Counted from the stretch's first letter, positions 1 to 9,183 are shown. The stretch: DNA of 64,000 nucleotides from Bacillus sp. FJAT-26390 (GCF_001682865.1 NZ_MAQX01000001.1:1617290-1681289), one strand, 5' to 3'. Translations and numbers: made by a program. The notes: generated by a model from the sequence alone, not told the origin.

Positions 1-310
1 GCACGTACCAGGGAAACACCCGCTCCGGCTGAAGCCCCATCCATCCGAGGTCGCCGTACCCCCGCTCCCAATGGTCGGCTAGCAGCGTAATCGGACCGCT
101 AAACGGGCTATTCCAGCGGATTCGAACCGTCTTGACTTCAACGCCGCTCGCTTCAAGCGACAGCTTGATTTCATTTCGACCTCCAGCCTGTTCGGTTGAC
201 ACAGAAGCAGAATTGCCGCTCCATGCGCTTTGGCCGGAGGGCTCTAGCCTCTCCCAGCCTTCCGTTTCCACAAACACGGCTGCCGGCCGGTCGTATATCG
301 TAAAATTCAT
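1..310 (-). CDS. Glycosidase-like protein, N-terminal part (runs off the window)
   Basis: An open frame starts at ATG 310 and reads to the window edge, giving 103 residues. A good ribosome binding site (GGGAGGAG) lies just upstream at 319-326. The visible part is a beta-rich N-terminal region with a Thr/Ser/Gly-rich stretch and the motif DHWERGYGDLGW followed by PERVFPWY. I associate this motif with GH36/melibiase-like secreted or cytoplasmic glycosidases of Paenibacillus, but it is too short to assign a substrate. It is the last visible gene of the minus-strand operon that begins near 7587, directly after a decayed GH125 gene, so a role in breakdown of imported oligosaccharides is likely. 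The catalytic domain lies outside the window. Confidence 0.6.
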   Translation of the reverse strand, partial: MNFTIYDRPAAVFVETEGWERLEPSGQSAWSGNSASVSTEQAGGRNEIKLSLEASGVEVKTVRIRWNSPFSGPITLLADHWERGYGDLGWMGLQPERVFPWYV

Positions 311-325
311 ATCGAATCTCCTCCC

Positions 326-822
326 TTATAGCTTGCCTTCGCGGAGCAGCCGGCTGACAAGATCGCCGAACAAACTGTTCGCCCATGCGAACCAAGGGCG
401 CGTATACTGCTCCGGATCGTTGACGTCAACACCTTCGTGCATAAAGGCCGTCCCTGCATCGATCGACAGCAGCGTCTCCAATAAGCGCTCCACTTCCGCC
501 TCATCCGTGCTCGTGAGCGCCTGCTAGGGGTCCATGAGGATGCTTTGCATTTGCCGAGATATCAGCCCCTCGATGATGCGCCCAAGCTCGGCGTCTTCCT
601 TCGACAGATGAAGGTAATGCTTTACCTGTGCGCTGGAATCCCTAAGCCACATGGCTGGTATGTCTCCGTAATAACGAAGGTTGTGCCATCGCCTTGCAGC
701 TTGGTCGTCGTGCTGAGTGTGTTCGGGTAACACTGCTTAAACATAGCGAGAAGCTTGGGGCGATGCCCCAGCCGATCTTCGGCCTCGGTTAGCCAGTTCT
801 GTACCGATTAAGGTAGCTTCAC
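326..822 (-). pseudogene. Decayed GH125 exo-alpha-1,6-mannosidase
   Basis: This is a wrecked second copy of the GH125 gene at 23547-24842. A ribosome binding site (AGGAG, 832-836) precedes a likely GTG start at 820-822, and codon 5 is already TAA. The reading frame then encodes the family's N-terminus, loses one base near 665-669, and continues with the hallmark GDIPAMWLRDSSAQV. After MQSILMDP comes an in-frame TAG (524-526), followed in the same frame by QALTSTDEAEVERLLE and the C-terminal motif TRPWFAWANSLFGDL to a stop at 326. Compared with the intact paralogue, about 260 central residues are missing exactly at the TAG. At least four lesions (two stops, one frameshift, one deletion) make it non-functional. 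The C-terminal translation is inferred by me from the reverse complement. Confidence 0.9.
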
Positions 823-838
823 TTCAAAGGGCTCCTTT

Positions 839-2128
839 CTACTTCAAGCTGGCTTCCGTATCGGCCGCAAGCTTCTGAATCGTCTCGTACGCCTTTTCCG
901 GCGTCGTTTTGTTGAATATTACGCTTTGAATCGTATTGTTCATGTCACGGCCAAAATCATTGTAGCCCGGCGGCTGCGCCGTAAATGGTTGAGCGTTCTT
1001 CGCGATCTTCTCCAGCATCTGCTGCCCCAGCTTATCGGCATCGGTCAAGTCCGCCTCGATCGCAGCCATCACTTCATCGGATACCGGCGTGCCCCGCTCT
1101 GTTTTTAAAATTTTGCCGGCTTCCGGGTCATTCAGCAGCCAAAGGACAAACTTTTTCGATTCCTCGGCCTGCTTCGTGCCCGCACTTATCGACCAGTAGA
1201 ACGTTGGCTTCAACCAGCCTCCGGCCTCCGCGCCTGAAGGGAATGCAGCCACGCCGAGCTTGCCTGGCAATAAGCTGTCATAGGCGGCGATCTGCGAGGA
1301 ATGCGTGCCTTTCATCAGTACCGTGCCTTTCACAAGGGAATCGAACTGCGTGTCAAGCTCAACGTCCGAGATCGTTTGCTCTGCGGGAGCTACAACGCCG
1401 TCTTTGCGGATCTGGCTCCAAATGCCGGACCATTCCAGCCATGTATCCTTATCCATATTCAATTTGTTGTCAACATAGAAAGGACCTTTGCCTTTTGCAT
1501 GCTGATAAGCCCGGTATTCTAACTCGCCTGCCGAAAAGTCTCTCGAGAGATACATCCCGTCCGGTAATTTAGCGCGCGCATCGCGGGCCATTTCAAAGAA
1601 ATCATCCCAGGTCCAGCCTTCCTTCGGTTCCTCGATGCCATATTGCGCAAAGAGCGCCTTATTGTAAACGATGCCATAACTGTTTCTTCCTGCAGGAAGC
1701 GCTACTTGCTTGCCCTCTACGGTTCCCGTCTCCAATAGATTGGCGTCGAGCTTCGACAAATCCGCACCGCTCCAATCGAGCAATTGGCTGCGTGTGGCGT
1801 AGTCTCCTAGATAGGAGGCGTCCATTTGGAAAATGTCCGGCATATTCCGTGCTGCAGACAGCGTTGCGAGCTTGTCCCAGTAGCCATCCCAGCCGGAGTA
1901 CTCCGATACGATCTTCACGTTCGGGTTTTGCTCCTCATACAGGTCAATCGCTTTCAGCGTTGCATCGTGCCGTGTTTGCGAGCCCCACCACATGACTCTT
2001 AACGTAACCTGCTTGTCCCCCGTGTTTCCTGCTTCCCCGGCAGCATCTTCCTTTTTGCCGCCGCAAGCCGCCAGCGAAACCGTCAACGCTGCTGCCAGCA
2101 TGACAGTCAACCACCTTTTGGTTTTCAT
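839..2128 (-). CDS. Sugar ABC transporter substrate-binding lipoprotein (family 1)
   Basis: A 429-residue extracellular binding protein that would capture an oligosaccharide and deliver it to the membrane permeases at 5855-7587. The N-terminus is a lipoprotein signal with the lipobox LAAC at about residues 19-22, followed by a charged linker. The mature part is typical of cluster-B/MalE-like binding proteins, with MWWGSQTRHDATLKAI near the start, PDIFQMDASYLGDYA, and the YGIVYNKALFAQYGI segment. The start is supported by AAGGAGGGG upstream of ATG 2128. It is encoded directly after the response regulator and before the GH125 remnant, so it is part of the same operon. The substrate is inferred to be an alpha-mannoside from its neighbours only. 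Confidence 0.9.
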   Translation of the reverse strand: MKTKRWLTVMLAAALTVSLAACGGKKEDAAGEAGNTGDKQVTLRVMWWGSQTRHDATLKAIDLYEEQNPNVKIVSEYSGWDGYWDKLATLSAARNMPDIFQMDASYLGDYATRSQLLDWSGADLSKLDANLLETGTVEGKQVALPAGRNSYGIVYNKALFAQYGIEEPKEGWTWDDFFEMARDARAKLPDGMYLSRDFSAGELEYRAYQHAKGKGPFYVDNKLNMDKDTWLEWSGIWSQIRKDGVVAPAEQTISDVELDTQFDSLVKGTVLMKGTHSSQIAAYDSLLPGKLGVAAFPSGAEAGGWLKPTFYWSISAGTKQAEESKKFVLWLLNDPEAGKILKTERGTPVSDEVMAAIEADLTDADKLGQQMLEKIAKNAQPFTAQPPGYNDFGRDMNNTIQSVIFNKTTPEKAYETIQKLAADTEASLK

Positions 2129-2183
2129 CTTTTAAGCCCCTCCTTGGATGTTTAGGTTGATACACTCGAATGGTAACATAGCG

Positions 2184-3887
2184 CTAATTCGCTGGATATG
2201 AGGGGGATGTCCGATTATTTTCAATATTTGACGAAAAAGCGGAATTGTACGTTTCGAACAGCTGCGTCGGATTCATTCCCGTATATTTTTTAAATAATGT
2301 GCTGAAATAAGGCACGTTTTTGTAGCCAACCTTATCTGCGACTTCATAGATTAGATGTTTGCCTTCCATGATGAGCGCCTTCGCTTTCTCCATCCGCACC
2401 TTGGTCAAATAAGAATTAAAGGTGTCGTCCGTCGTTTTTTTGAAAATATGGCTCAAATAGCTGCGCGACATGCCAATCTCGTCTGCAATTTCGGTTAACG
2501 TCAGCTCCTTTTCATAATTTTCATGCACGTATTGAATGATAAATTCGACGGCCTGAAGATGCTTCACATTTGCGTTGGCATGGAATTGCTCGCCAATCTG
2601 CTGTAGCTTGCCAATAAGCCACGTCTCCATCTCCTTGGCCGTGGTCAAAGCTTCGATGGCGGCATAATTCTCATCGTTGGTTTGACGTTGCTCTTGGTCG
2701 ATGCCCGCCTGTGATAAAGCATGGGTGATAAGCCCCCAGAGCTCCGAGCAAAAGTGGCGGATATACGCGATAGGTATTTTGTTGATACCGTCCTGCTGGA
2801 TGATGAAACGCTGTATAATGGCGATAGCTTGATCGATTTGCGCGTGCGCGACCGCCTCTGACAGCTCCTGGTACATTTTGAATGGATAGATGCCCTGCTT
2901 TAGCTCCTGATAAAGCTGATATTGCTCCTTGTCGAACGATTCTGGCAGAGCAAATACTTTATGTTCCTTGCTTAATCGGCGGTTTTTGAAATAGATCGCA
3001 TTGAAAGCTTCCTCCGTCGAAGCGGCGATCTCTCGCCATTGGCACTTCATCCCGCCGATGCCTGTCACGATTTCGATTTTCAAGAAGGAATAGACCGCAT
3101 GAGCGATTCGTTCCGCAAGCTTAATCGCCTTGGCTTCCGCTTCTGCTCCATCGCCTTCCCCGCTTACATGAAGAAGCAGCGCGCAATGGTGGCTGTAAAG
3201 CTCGACAAGCTCCGATTTGGGCCATCCTTCTGCTGCAATCTCCTCGATGATGTTGCTCAGCGCAAAGTAAAATAAATTATGGTCGACCATCGAAAGCTTG
3301 CTGATTCTCTCCGTTCGCACCATTTCAATGACGATAACAAGATGCCCCTTGTAATCCCAAGCGCTGAATTTCCGATTCACCTCTTCAATATCGCCAATGC
3401 CGGCGTCACGTGTACCAGTAACGACGTAATTCATCCACTTTCTTTGCACGTAGGGCTCATATACCATCAGCTTTTCCTTCAACCGCTCGTTCTGTTGCTG
3501 TTCATTCATGACCGTCTCGAGCTCAGCGATCGATTTCGACAATACTTCCTTCATCGTCGTTAATGAAATCGGCTTATTTAAATAATCATCAACCTGTAAG
3601 CGCAGCGCCTGCCTGGCATATTCAAAATCCGAATAGCCCGATAGCACGATAATTTTCCCTGCGAATCGTCGCTCGCGCAGCTGCTCGATCATGGCAAGCC
3701 CGTTCATAACCGGCATGTAAATATCGGTGATTACAATATCCGGCTGCTCAGCCATAATGAGCGCAAGGCCTGCTTGGCCGTCCTGGGCGTCTCCGACCAC
3801 CTCTATGCCAAGCTCTTCCCATATGGCGATGCCCCGCATGATTTGTATGATTTTCCGTTCGTCTTCTATAATGACCGCTCTCCACAT
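2184..3887 (-). CDS. YesN-type response regulator with AraC DNA-binding domain
   Basis: A 567-residue cytoplasmic transcription factor. Residues 1-120 form a CheY-like receiver (MWRAVIIEDERK acidic pocket, VITDIYMPVMNG with the phosphoacceptor Asp, and the KPIS lysine). A long central region follows, and the last 100 residues are an AraC/XylS double helix-turn-helix (LTLTEIADEIGMSRSYLSHIFKK, then VADKVGYKNVPYFSTLFKKYTG). It lies 27 bp downstream of the sensor kinase gene and forms a two-component pair with it. Such pairs normally control the neighbouring sugar transporter. The ATG at 3887 has an AAAGGAGGAA ribosome binding site. The operon is therefore probably under both this activator and the GntR-LacI-type repressor encoded at 7959. 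Confidence 0.93.
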   Translation of the reverse strand: MWRAVIIEDERKIIQIMRGIAIWEELGIEVVGDAQDGQAGLALIMAEQPDIVITDIYMPVMNGLAMIEQLRERRFAGKIIVLSGYSDFEYARQALRLQVDDYLNKPISLTTMKEVLSKSIAELETVMNEQQQNERLKEKLMVYEPYVQRKWMNYVVTGTRDAGIGDIEEVNRKFSAWDYKGHLVIVIEMVRTERISKLSMVDHNLFYFALSNIIEEIAAEGWPKSELVELYSHHCALLLHVSGEGDGAEAEAKAIKLAERIAHAVYSFLKIEIVTGIGGMKCQWREIAASTEEAFNAIYFKNRRLSKEHKVFALPESFDKEQYQLYQELKQGIYPFKMYQELSEAVAHAQIDQAIAIIQRFIIQQDGINKIPIAYIRHFCSELWGLITHALSQAGIDQEQRQTNDENYAAIEALTTAKEMETWLIGKLQQIGEQFHANANVKHLQAVEFIIQYVHENYEKELTLTEIADEIGMSRSYLSHIFKKTTDDTFNSYLTKVRMEKAKALIMEGKHLIYEVADKVGYKNVPYFSTLFKKYTGMNPTQLFETYNSAFSSNIENNRTSPSYPAN

Positions 3888-3914
3888 ATCCGTTCCTCCT
3901 TTGAATATTGACTA

Positions 3915-5678
3915 TCAGCGATAATAGTTCACTCTATCCCGTTTGGGTATGAGGACGGTTACTGTAGCGCCTTCCCCGGGCAAGCTGACGACTTGAATGC
4001 CGTAAGGCGCCCCGAACAACGCTTCAATGCGCTCCTCTACATTGCGGATGCCATAGCCGCCCATCTTCTTCTGATGCTGCGGCATTTCGTCTTGATTTGG
4101 CCGGAAGCCGTTTCCGTTATCATGAACGACAAAGGCTATGCCTTCTTGATGCTCCGTTACCTGTATATGAACAGCTCCGCTTTGCCGACCGTGAAAGCCA
4201 TGCATAACGGCATTTTCGACTATCGGCTGAAGCAGCACCTTAGGCATATAATAGGACTCGAGCGCTTCAGGCAATTCAATTGAAACGTCGAGTTTGAACG
4301 GCTCCATCCGAATTTGCTGAATCTGCAGGTAGCTTCCTATATAAGCAAGCTCCTCCCTTACCGTAACGATCGTATCTCCATTGGACAATCCGATGCGGAA
4401 CATTTTGCCCACCAGCTCCAGCACTTCGCTGATTTTGGGTTGATTGGCTTCAATGGCCATCCAATTGATTTGATCCAGCGTATTATACAGGAAATGAGGA
4501 TTAATCATCGCCTGAAGCGCCTTGACATCCAATTCCTTCTGCTTGATATATTGCTTCTCCTGATGGGCATACAGCTCTGTAACCCGTTCGGTCAGAGCGT
4601 CGTAGCCACGGAATAAAATGCCGAACTCATTCGTATAATCGCGCGGCATTTCAGATTTAAGCCTGTCGACCGAGAATCGGTCCATCCCCTGCTTCAGCGT
4701 CATGATTGGCTTCATAAACTGGCGGGAAAAAATTAGCGTGAAGAAGAGGGCGATCAGAATGGCCGCAACGCCGATTGCTCCCAGCGTTAACGCGATTCTG
4801 GAGCTGTCCTCGGTTATGTCCTTCATGGGGGTGAATTGGATAACCTGCCACTGTGCGTTTCGGTCTCCCGATTCAGTCACGAAATATGGCTCTCCGAGTT
4901 CGACCTTCCTGCCGTTTAAATAGCTTGGATGTGCAAATTCAGCTTGGAGCATGTCCTGCAGCCAGACGTTCTCCTCCTGATCGAAACCTGCATCCGTCAT
5001 CATCTGATGGCCGTTACCAAGCAGCACTCGCTTAATTCCGCGGTTCTTATTGCTTTCATTAAGCAGCGTATCGCGCACCGCCTCCGGCTTCACGTCCAGC
5101 ACAAGCACGCCGAGAAACTGATTCGTATCCGAATATATTTTTTGCGCAAAGCTGATCGCCTGCTTATTCTGGCCCCCGGCTGCGACCTCCCGTTCGCCGA
5201 TCCATGCATAATCGCTTTGGCTCACGAGCGAATACCACGGCTCCTTCGGCAAATCGTCCATTTCCTCGAATCCAGCCGGCAGGCCGATCATCGGCAGCGG
5301 ATCATGCATATACACATGCACGGAACTGAGTACATCATTCCAGCTGTACACAATATTGGATAAATAATAGCCTAACTCTTGCTGCCCCAATTTTCTGCTG
5401 TAAACATCCGCTTGCTTGTTTCTCAAATAGTTAAGCAGCGCTTCATTTCTCGTAATCGACAAAGCGACCTGCTCTACCGAGGTCATTTTCGCATCGATTC
5501 GCTTGCCAACCTCATCAAGCAGTTCCTGCTGATAGACAGACACCTGCTTGGACATGTAGGCGGCTGTTACTTGATAGCTCACAGCCATAAGGAGAACGAG
5601 AAACAGCACCAAAAAGCCCCCGAACGTGAGCATGTACAAACTGCCCATACGATAGGTTTTGAACGGATTTCGCAACAC
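3915..5678 (-). CDS. YesM-type sensor histidine kinase
   Basis: A 587-residue membrane sensor kinase. A transmembrane helix lies at about 14-36, then an extracellular dCache-like sensor region to about 290, a second transmembrane helix (IALTLGAIGVAAILIALFF), a HAMP linker, the His_kinase domain with the phosphoacceptor in ALQAMINPHFLYNTLDQI, and a HATPase_c domain (VENAVMHG; GNGFRP; GGYGIRNVEERIEALFG). The start is GTG at 5678, with GGGAGG 10 bases upstream. It follows the permease genes after a 176-base spacer and precedes its cognate regulator. It presumably senses an extracellular oligosaccharide, possibly through the binding protein at 839. The signal is unknown. Confidence 0.93.
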   Translation of the reverse strand: MLRNPFKTYRMGSLYMLTFGGFLVLFLVLLMAVSYQVTAAYMSKQVSVYQQELLDEVGKRIDAKMTSVEQVALSITRNEALLNYLRNKQADVYSRKLGQQELGYYLSNIVYSWNDVLSSVHVYMHDPLPMIGLPAGFEEMDDLPKEPWYSLVSQSDYAWIGEREVAAGGQNKQAISFAQKIYSDTNQFLGVLVLDVKPEAVRDTLLNESNKNRGIKRVLLGNGHQMMTDAGFDQEENVWLQDMLQAEFAHPSYLNGRKVELGEPYFVTESGDRNAQWQVIQFTPMKDITEDSSRIALTLGAIGVAAILIALFFTLIFSRQFMKPIMTLKQGMDRFSVDRLKSEMPRDYTNEFGILFRGYDALTERVTELYAHQEKQYIKQKELDVKALQAMINPHFLYNTLDQINWMAIEANQPKISEVLELVGKMFRIGLSNGDTIVTVREELAYIGSYLQIQQIRMEPFKLDVSIELPEALESYYMPKVLLQPIVENAVMHGFHGRQSGAVHIQVTEHQEGIAFVVHDNGNGFRPNQDEMPQHQKKMGGYGIRNVEERIEALFGAPYGIQVVSLPGEGATVTVLIPKRDRVNYYR

Positions 5679-5854
5679 GCAATAACGACCTCCCGCGCCG
5701 GCTTATACGGCTTTTAGCCTCTAGTTTGGAAAGACGACAAAATGGACAAAACGAATCGCTCTCTCCGCAAGCTTCATGACGGCAAAAGCATCATTCAGCT
5801 TACGGAAAGCGCGACTCCCTGTCCATTGCGCCTTTTCTAAGAATCTACTAAGTA

Positions 5855-6706
5855 TTACCCTTTTAGGCCCGTCGTTGCAATTCCTTCAATAAATTGCTTC
5901 TGTGCCAAAAAGAACACGATTACCGAAGGAATGATCGACAGCAGCGACATCGAGAGCATTTGTCCCCATTCGACGCTCGACTGCGAATCCATAAACAATC
6001 GAAGGGCAAGCCCTACCGTAAATTTCTCAACGCTGTTTATATAAAGCAGCTGCTGGAAAAAATCGTCCCATGTCCATAGAAAGGAATAGATGGCAACGGT
6101 GACAAGCGCCGGCTTAACGAGCGGCATGATGATGCGGAAATAAATGCCGAACGTCGTGCAGCCGTCAATTTTGGCCGATTCATCGAGCTCCCTCGGAATG
6201 CTGCGAATGAATTGCACGAGCAGGAAGACGAAGAATCCGCCTCCTCCGAAGAAATGGGGCACAATAATCGGCAAATAGGTATTGATCCAATTCAAATCAA
6301 AAAACATGACATACTGCGGGATCACAATAACCTGTGAAGGAATCATCATCGTCAGCATAAGAAGCGCAAACCATAGCTTGCTGTACTTGAAGTTTACGCG
6401 GGCGAAGCCAAAGGCGACCAAGCTGGCCGATACGACGGAGCCCGCCACGCTGAACAGCTCGATAATAAATGAATTCGTGAAGAAACGGCTGAACGTATAG
6501 TCCGGTATGGCCGTCCACCCCTTCACGTAATTGCTCCACTGCGGATCGCTAGGAAAGATGCCCGGGAGGCTCATTTCCGCATTCGTTTTCAGAGAAGCGC
6601 CAAGCCACCATACAATTGGATAGATCATTACCGCGCAAACAAGAATTAGAATCAAATGCGTTGGAAGATGCCGAGCCTTCATCCGCTTTAAAGTACTCAT
6701 CGTCAT
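5855..6706 (-). CDS. Carbohydrate ABC transporter permease (MalG type)
   Basis: A 283-residue inner-membrane permease with six predicted hydrophobic segments. The conserved cytoplasmic EAA loop, which contacts the ATPase, is visible as ELDESAKIDGCTTFGIYFRI. The start ATG overlaps the stop codon of the upstream MalF-type gene (ATGA), and AAGGAGGG precedes it, so the two are translationally coupled. With the partner permease and the binding protein at 839 it forms a CUT1-type importer. No ATPase gene is present nearby. The C-terminus ends in the usual GxxKG form. Confidence 0.92.
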   Translation of the reverse strand: MTMSTLKRMKARHLPTHLILILVCAVMIYPIVWWLGASLKTNAEMSLPGIFPSDPQWSNYVKGWTAIPDYTFSRFFTNSFIIELFSVAGSVVSASLVAFGFARVNFKYSKLWFALLMLTMMIPSQVIVIPQYVMFFDLNWINTYLPIIVPHFFGGGGFFVFLLVQFIRSIPRELDESAKIDGCTTFGIYFRIIMPLVKPALVTVAIYSFLWTWDDFFQQLLYINSVEKFTVGLALRLFMDSQSSVEWGQMLSMSLLSIIPSVIVFFLAQKQFIEGIATTGLKG

Positions 6707-7587
6707 TTCCCTCCTTCGCTTTCATAGAACACCCAGTACTTTGAAATGGCAAAATTAATCGCGGTAGCCGCAGCAATGATTAACAGCAGCACCCAAGCAA
6801 GAGCGGAAGCATAGCCCATCTGGAAAGCGCCAAAGGCCTTCTCGTATAAATAAAGAGCGTACATATACGTCGATTTTAAAGGGCCACCTTTTGTGATGAT
6901 GAAGGCTTGCGTGAACATTTGGAACGAGCCAATGAGGCCAAGGATCAGATTAAACAATATAACAGGCGAGAGCATCGTTAGCGTCACGCTGAAAAACTGC
7001 CTGACCTTGCTCGCTCCGTCCACCGCGGAGGCTTCATACAGCTCTTTAGGTATTTGCTTTAAGCCTGCCAGAAAGATAATCATCGCTGAGCCGAATTGCC
7101 AAGCCTGCAGCAGAACGAGCGTGCTGAGCGCCGTTTCCGGATTCGTCACCATACTCATGTTTTCAATGCCAAACAAAGCGAGTATCTTGCTGATGAAGCC
7201 TTCCGCTCCGAATATGTTTTTCCATAGAACAGCAACCGCGATGCTGCCGCCTATGAGCGAGGGCAAATACATAATCGTCCGATAAAAGGACATCCCTTTT
7301 ATTTGCTTATTCAGTACGATTGCGACGAGCAGTGCGAACATAAGCTTAAGCGGAACCGCAAAAATGACATAAGTAAACGTAATGCCAAGCGATTTCGAGA
7401 AATTGGGATCTGCCGTAAACATCCTCTTATAATTGTCCGTTCCGACCCAGCTTCCCGGCTCCAGCAGCGAATAATCAGTAAACGAAAAGTATAACGATTG
7501 AAGAGCCGGATATAGCGTTAACAAAAAAAATCCGAATAGAAACGGGGATATAAATAAATAGCCCGTTAAATTCGCATAAGACTTCAT
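6703..7587 (-). CDS. Carbohydrate ABC transporter permease (MalF/UgpA type)
   Basis: A 294-residue permease and the first gene of the minus-strand operon that runs off the left edge. I place the start at ATG 7587 (MKSYANLTGYLF), because AAAGAGGTG lies 5-6 bases upstream and the hydrophobic first helix follows at once. A longer open frame upstream adds a non-conserved hydrophilic tail. Six hydrophobic segments and the EAA loop ELYEASAVDGASKVRQFF are visible. The gene overlaps the next permease by ATGA. It is preceded by a leader of about 230 bases that carries a terminator-like hairpin and an operator-overlapped promoter. Confidence 0.92.
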   Translation of the reverse strand: MKSYANLTGYLFISPFLFGFFLLTLYPALQSLYFSFTDYSLLEPGSWVGTDNYKRMFTADPNFSKSLGITFTYVIFAVPLKLMFALLVAIVLNKQIKGMSFYRTIMYLPSLIGGSIAVAVLWKNIFGAEGFISKILALFGIENMSMVTNPETALSTLVLLQAWQFGSAMIIFLAGLKQIPKELYEASAVDGASKVRQFFSVTLTMLSPVILFNLILGLIGSFQMFTQAFIITKGGPLKSTYMYALYLYEKAFGAFQMGYASALAWVLLLIIAAATAINFAISKYWVFYESEGGK

Positions 7588-7710
7588 GGCTGCACCTCTT
7601 TTTCTCATATTGTCTGACCAACCTCGGTTACTGTCATTATAGAGGCTGGCCAACAACGCTTAAATGAGAGAGACGTGCGATTTCTTTCAATATCGGACGA
7701 ATTAATAATG

Positions 7711-7744
7711 AAAATAAAACAAGACTGTCATCTCGACAGTCTTG
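7711..7744 (-). terminator. Terminator-like hairpin in the leader of the permease operon
   Basis: A perfect 10-bp stem (CAAGACTGTC at 7720-7729 and GACAGTCTTG at 7735-7744) with a five-base loop. On the minus strand it is followed by TTTTATTTT. It lies between the predicted promoter (7828-7856) and the first start codon (7587), so it may attenuate the operon. It could instead be a backup terminator for the regulator gene. Confidence 0.6.
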
Positions 7745-7827
7745 TCATGGTGATTGACTTGCTGGTCTTCAGCTTCCAGAAATTGCTTCATATTGAAATT
7801 CTACGATACAAAGAACTTTTAATCAAT

Positions 7828-7859
7828 ATATCATTTTTATTATATCAACATGTCAATAT
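7828..7859 (-). promoter_or_regulatory. Promoter with overlapping operator, permease-sensor operon
   Basis: On the minus strand TTGACA (7851-7856), 17 bases, then TGATAT (7828-7833). The -35 box is embedded in ATATTGACATGTTGATAT (7842-7859), whose form is ATAT-NN-ACATGT-NN-ATAT. Fifteen bases of it (7845-7859) recur identically at 24933-24947, over the -35 box of the GH125 operon. This supports control by the GntR-LacI-type regulator encoded next door. Confidence 0.7.
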
Positions 7860-7892
7860 GTTATCTATATCTTTTAAGTGTATAATTACATG

Positions 7893-7944
7893 CAAAAAAG
7901 GGACGAATCTAGAGCCGTCATTACGGCTCGTGGAATCGTCCCTT
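7893..7944 (-). terminator. Terminator of the GntR-LacI-type regulator gene
   Basis: On the minus strand an AAGGGACGAT / ATTCGTCCCTT outer stem, with an inner ACGAGCCGTAATGACGGCTCT hairpin region, is followed by TTTTTT. It begins 15 bases beyond the stop codon at 7959. Confidence 0.88.
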
Positions 7945-7958
7945 GAAACATTTTGACG

Positions 7959-9101
7959 TTAAATCGATATGGTTGAATTCCCTTGAACAATCTCATGCAC
8001 CACAATGTTGTTTAATTCCGTAACCTCATTATTCAATCGACGCAATAATAATTCTACCGCTTTCCTTCCTGTATCACGCTCGTTCTGGCGAACATGGGTA
8101 AACAAATAATCGTCAAAAGGCTGACTAGGAGAGTCGAAGCAAACAATTTGATAATCTTCCGGAATCCTTTTTCCTAAAGACAGCAGCACTTCACGTAAAA
8201 TGAGAGCGAGGTTGTATTCAGAAACTACATACGCATTAAGGTCCTTATTGATGTCCACGAAATGACGTACCGTCTCTATATCATACTGTACTCTGATCGT
8301 TTCAAACGATTGCGGCAAAGTGCTGTAGAGATTCGTCATGATATGCTCAGGTTTAGGCGTAATTCCTTGCTGCATGCAGGCGTCGCTGAAACCCAATATC
8401 CGATCTTCAATTGTCGTCGTATTGTCGGCTGGCGTGGATAAGAAACCGACATGCCGCCCCTCTTGCCGCAGCAATATGTTTGTCAGGTCATACGCTGCCT
8501 TCCTGTTGTCTGTATACACTGCGCTTGCGGCGATTCCCTTCAAATATCTATCTACTAATACGATCGGGAAGCCGTTTAATACTAATCTAAGCAATTCGGA
8601 ATTGTAGTGCTCGCCGTGGCCTGGAAATACGATAATACCATCAACACCAAGCTTAATGAAGGTACGGATTGCAGCTTCCTCTTCCTCACGATTGTCATAG
8701 GTCAGCTTCATCATCATCACGCAGCCGTTTATTGCGCATTGTTCCTCTATGCCCCTTATTAGATCAGCACCGAATGCATCGCCAAAATCGGGAAGGATCA
8801 CACCGAAAATGCGCCCATCCTCATTTACCGGCTCCGCTTCACCGCTTTCCATCTGCTTCTGCAGCTTCGTTTCGTTCAGGTCAGGCAATACCTCCGCTAC
8901 GAAGGAGCCCTTTCCTTGTATTCTCTCAATTAATTTATATTGCGAGAGCATCTCCAATGCCTTCTTCGAAGTAATTCGGCTTACGTTAAAGTGGGCGGCC
9001 AGTTCTTTTTCCGATGGAACACGCTCACCTTTCTTCAGTTCGCCATCATTGATCTTTTGGAAAATATAGTTAAAAATTTGCTCGTATAAAGGATTTTCCA
9101 T
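7959..9101 (-). CDS. GntR-LacI-type (AraR-like) transcriptional regulator
   Basis: A 380-residue cytoplasmic repressor. Residues 1-70 are a GntR winged helix-turn-helix (GERVPSEKELAAHFNVSRITSKKAL, then GKGSFVAE). Residues 95-380 are a LacI/periplasmic-binding-protein-like sugar sensor (IFGVILPDFGDAFGADLIRGIEEQ; DGIIVFPG; GRHVGFLSTP; PEDYQIVCFDSP; GRKAVELLLRRL). This is the AraR architecture, where sugar binding releases DNA. The gene sits between two mannoside operons, and its three candidate operators lie at 7842-7859, 9155-9172 and 24930-24947. Each overlaps a -35 box, including its own, so autoregulation is likely. The effector is inferred to be mannose or a small alpha-mannoside. Confidence 0.92.
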   Translation of the reverse strand: MENPLYEQIFNYIFQKINDGELKKGERVPSEKELAAHFNVSRITSKKALEMLSQYKLIERIQGKGSFVAEVLPDLNETKLQKQMESGEAEPVNEDGRIFGVILPDFGDAFGADLIRGIEEQCAINGCVMMMKLTYDNREEEEAAIRTFIKLGVDGIIVFPGHGEHYNSELLRLVLNGFPIVLVDRYLKGIAASAVYTDNRKAAYDLTNILLRQEGRHVGFLSTPADNTTTIEDRILGFSDACMQQGITPKPEHIMTNLYSTLPQSFETIRVQYDIETVRHFVDINKDLNAYVVSEYNLALILREVLLSLGKRIPEDYQIVCFDSPSQPFDDYLFTHVRQNERDTGRKAVELLLRRLNNEVTELNNIVVHEIVQGNSTISI

Positions 9102-9127
9102 AAGGCTACCTACCTTGTCATAGTATC

Positions 9128-9172
9128 TTGATATATCAACTATACATCTTTATTATCACGACATCAATATAT
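9128..9172 (-). promoter_or_regulatory. Promoter and operator of the regulator gene
   Basis: On the minus strand TTGATG (9162-9167), 17 bases, then TATAGT (9139-9144). The site ATATTGATGTCGTGATAA (9155-9172) matches the operator at 7842-7859 at 13 of 18 positions. A perfect palindrome TTGATATATCAA (9128-9139) lies just downstream of the -10 box. Confidence 0.6.
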
Positions 9173-9183
9173 GAAAAGGCGAA

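Noticed and set aside
985..1572. Long frame of 195 codons on the plus strand
   Set aside because: It is antisense to the solute-binding protein gene, with Arg/Ser/Pro-rich composition typical of a shadow frame.
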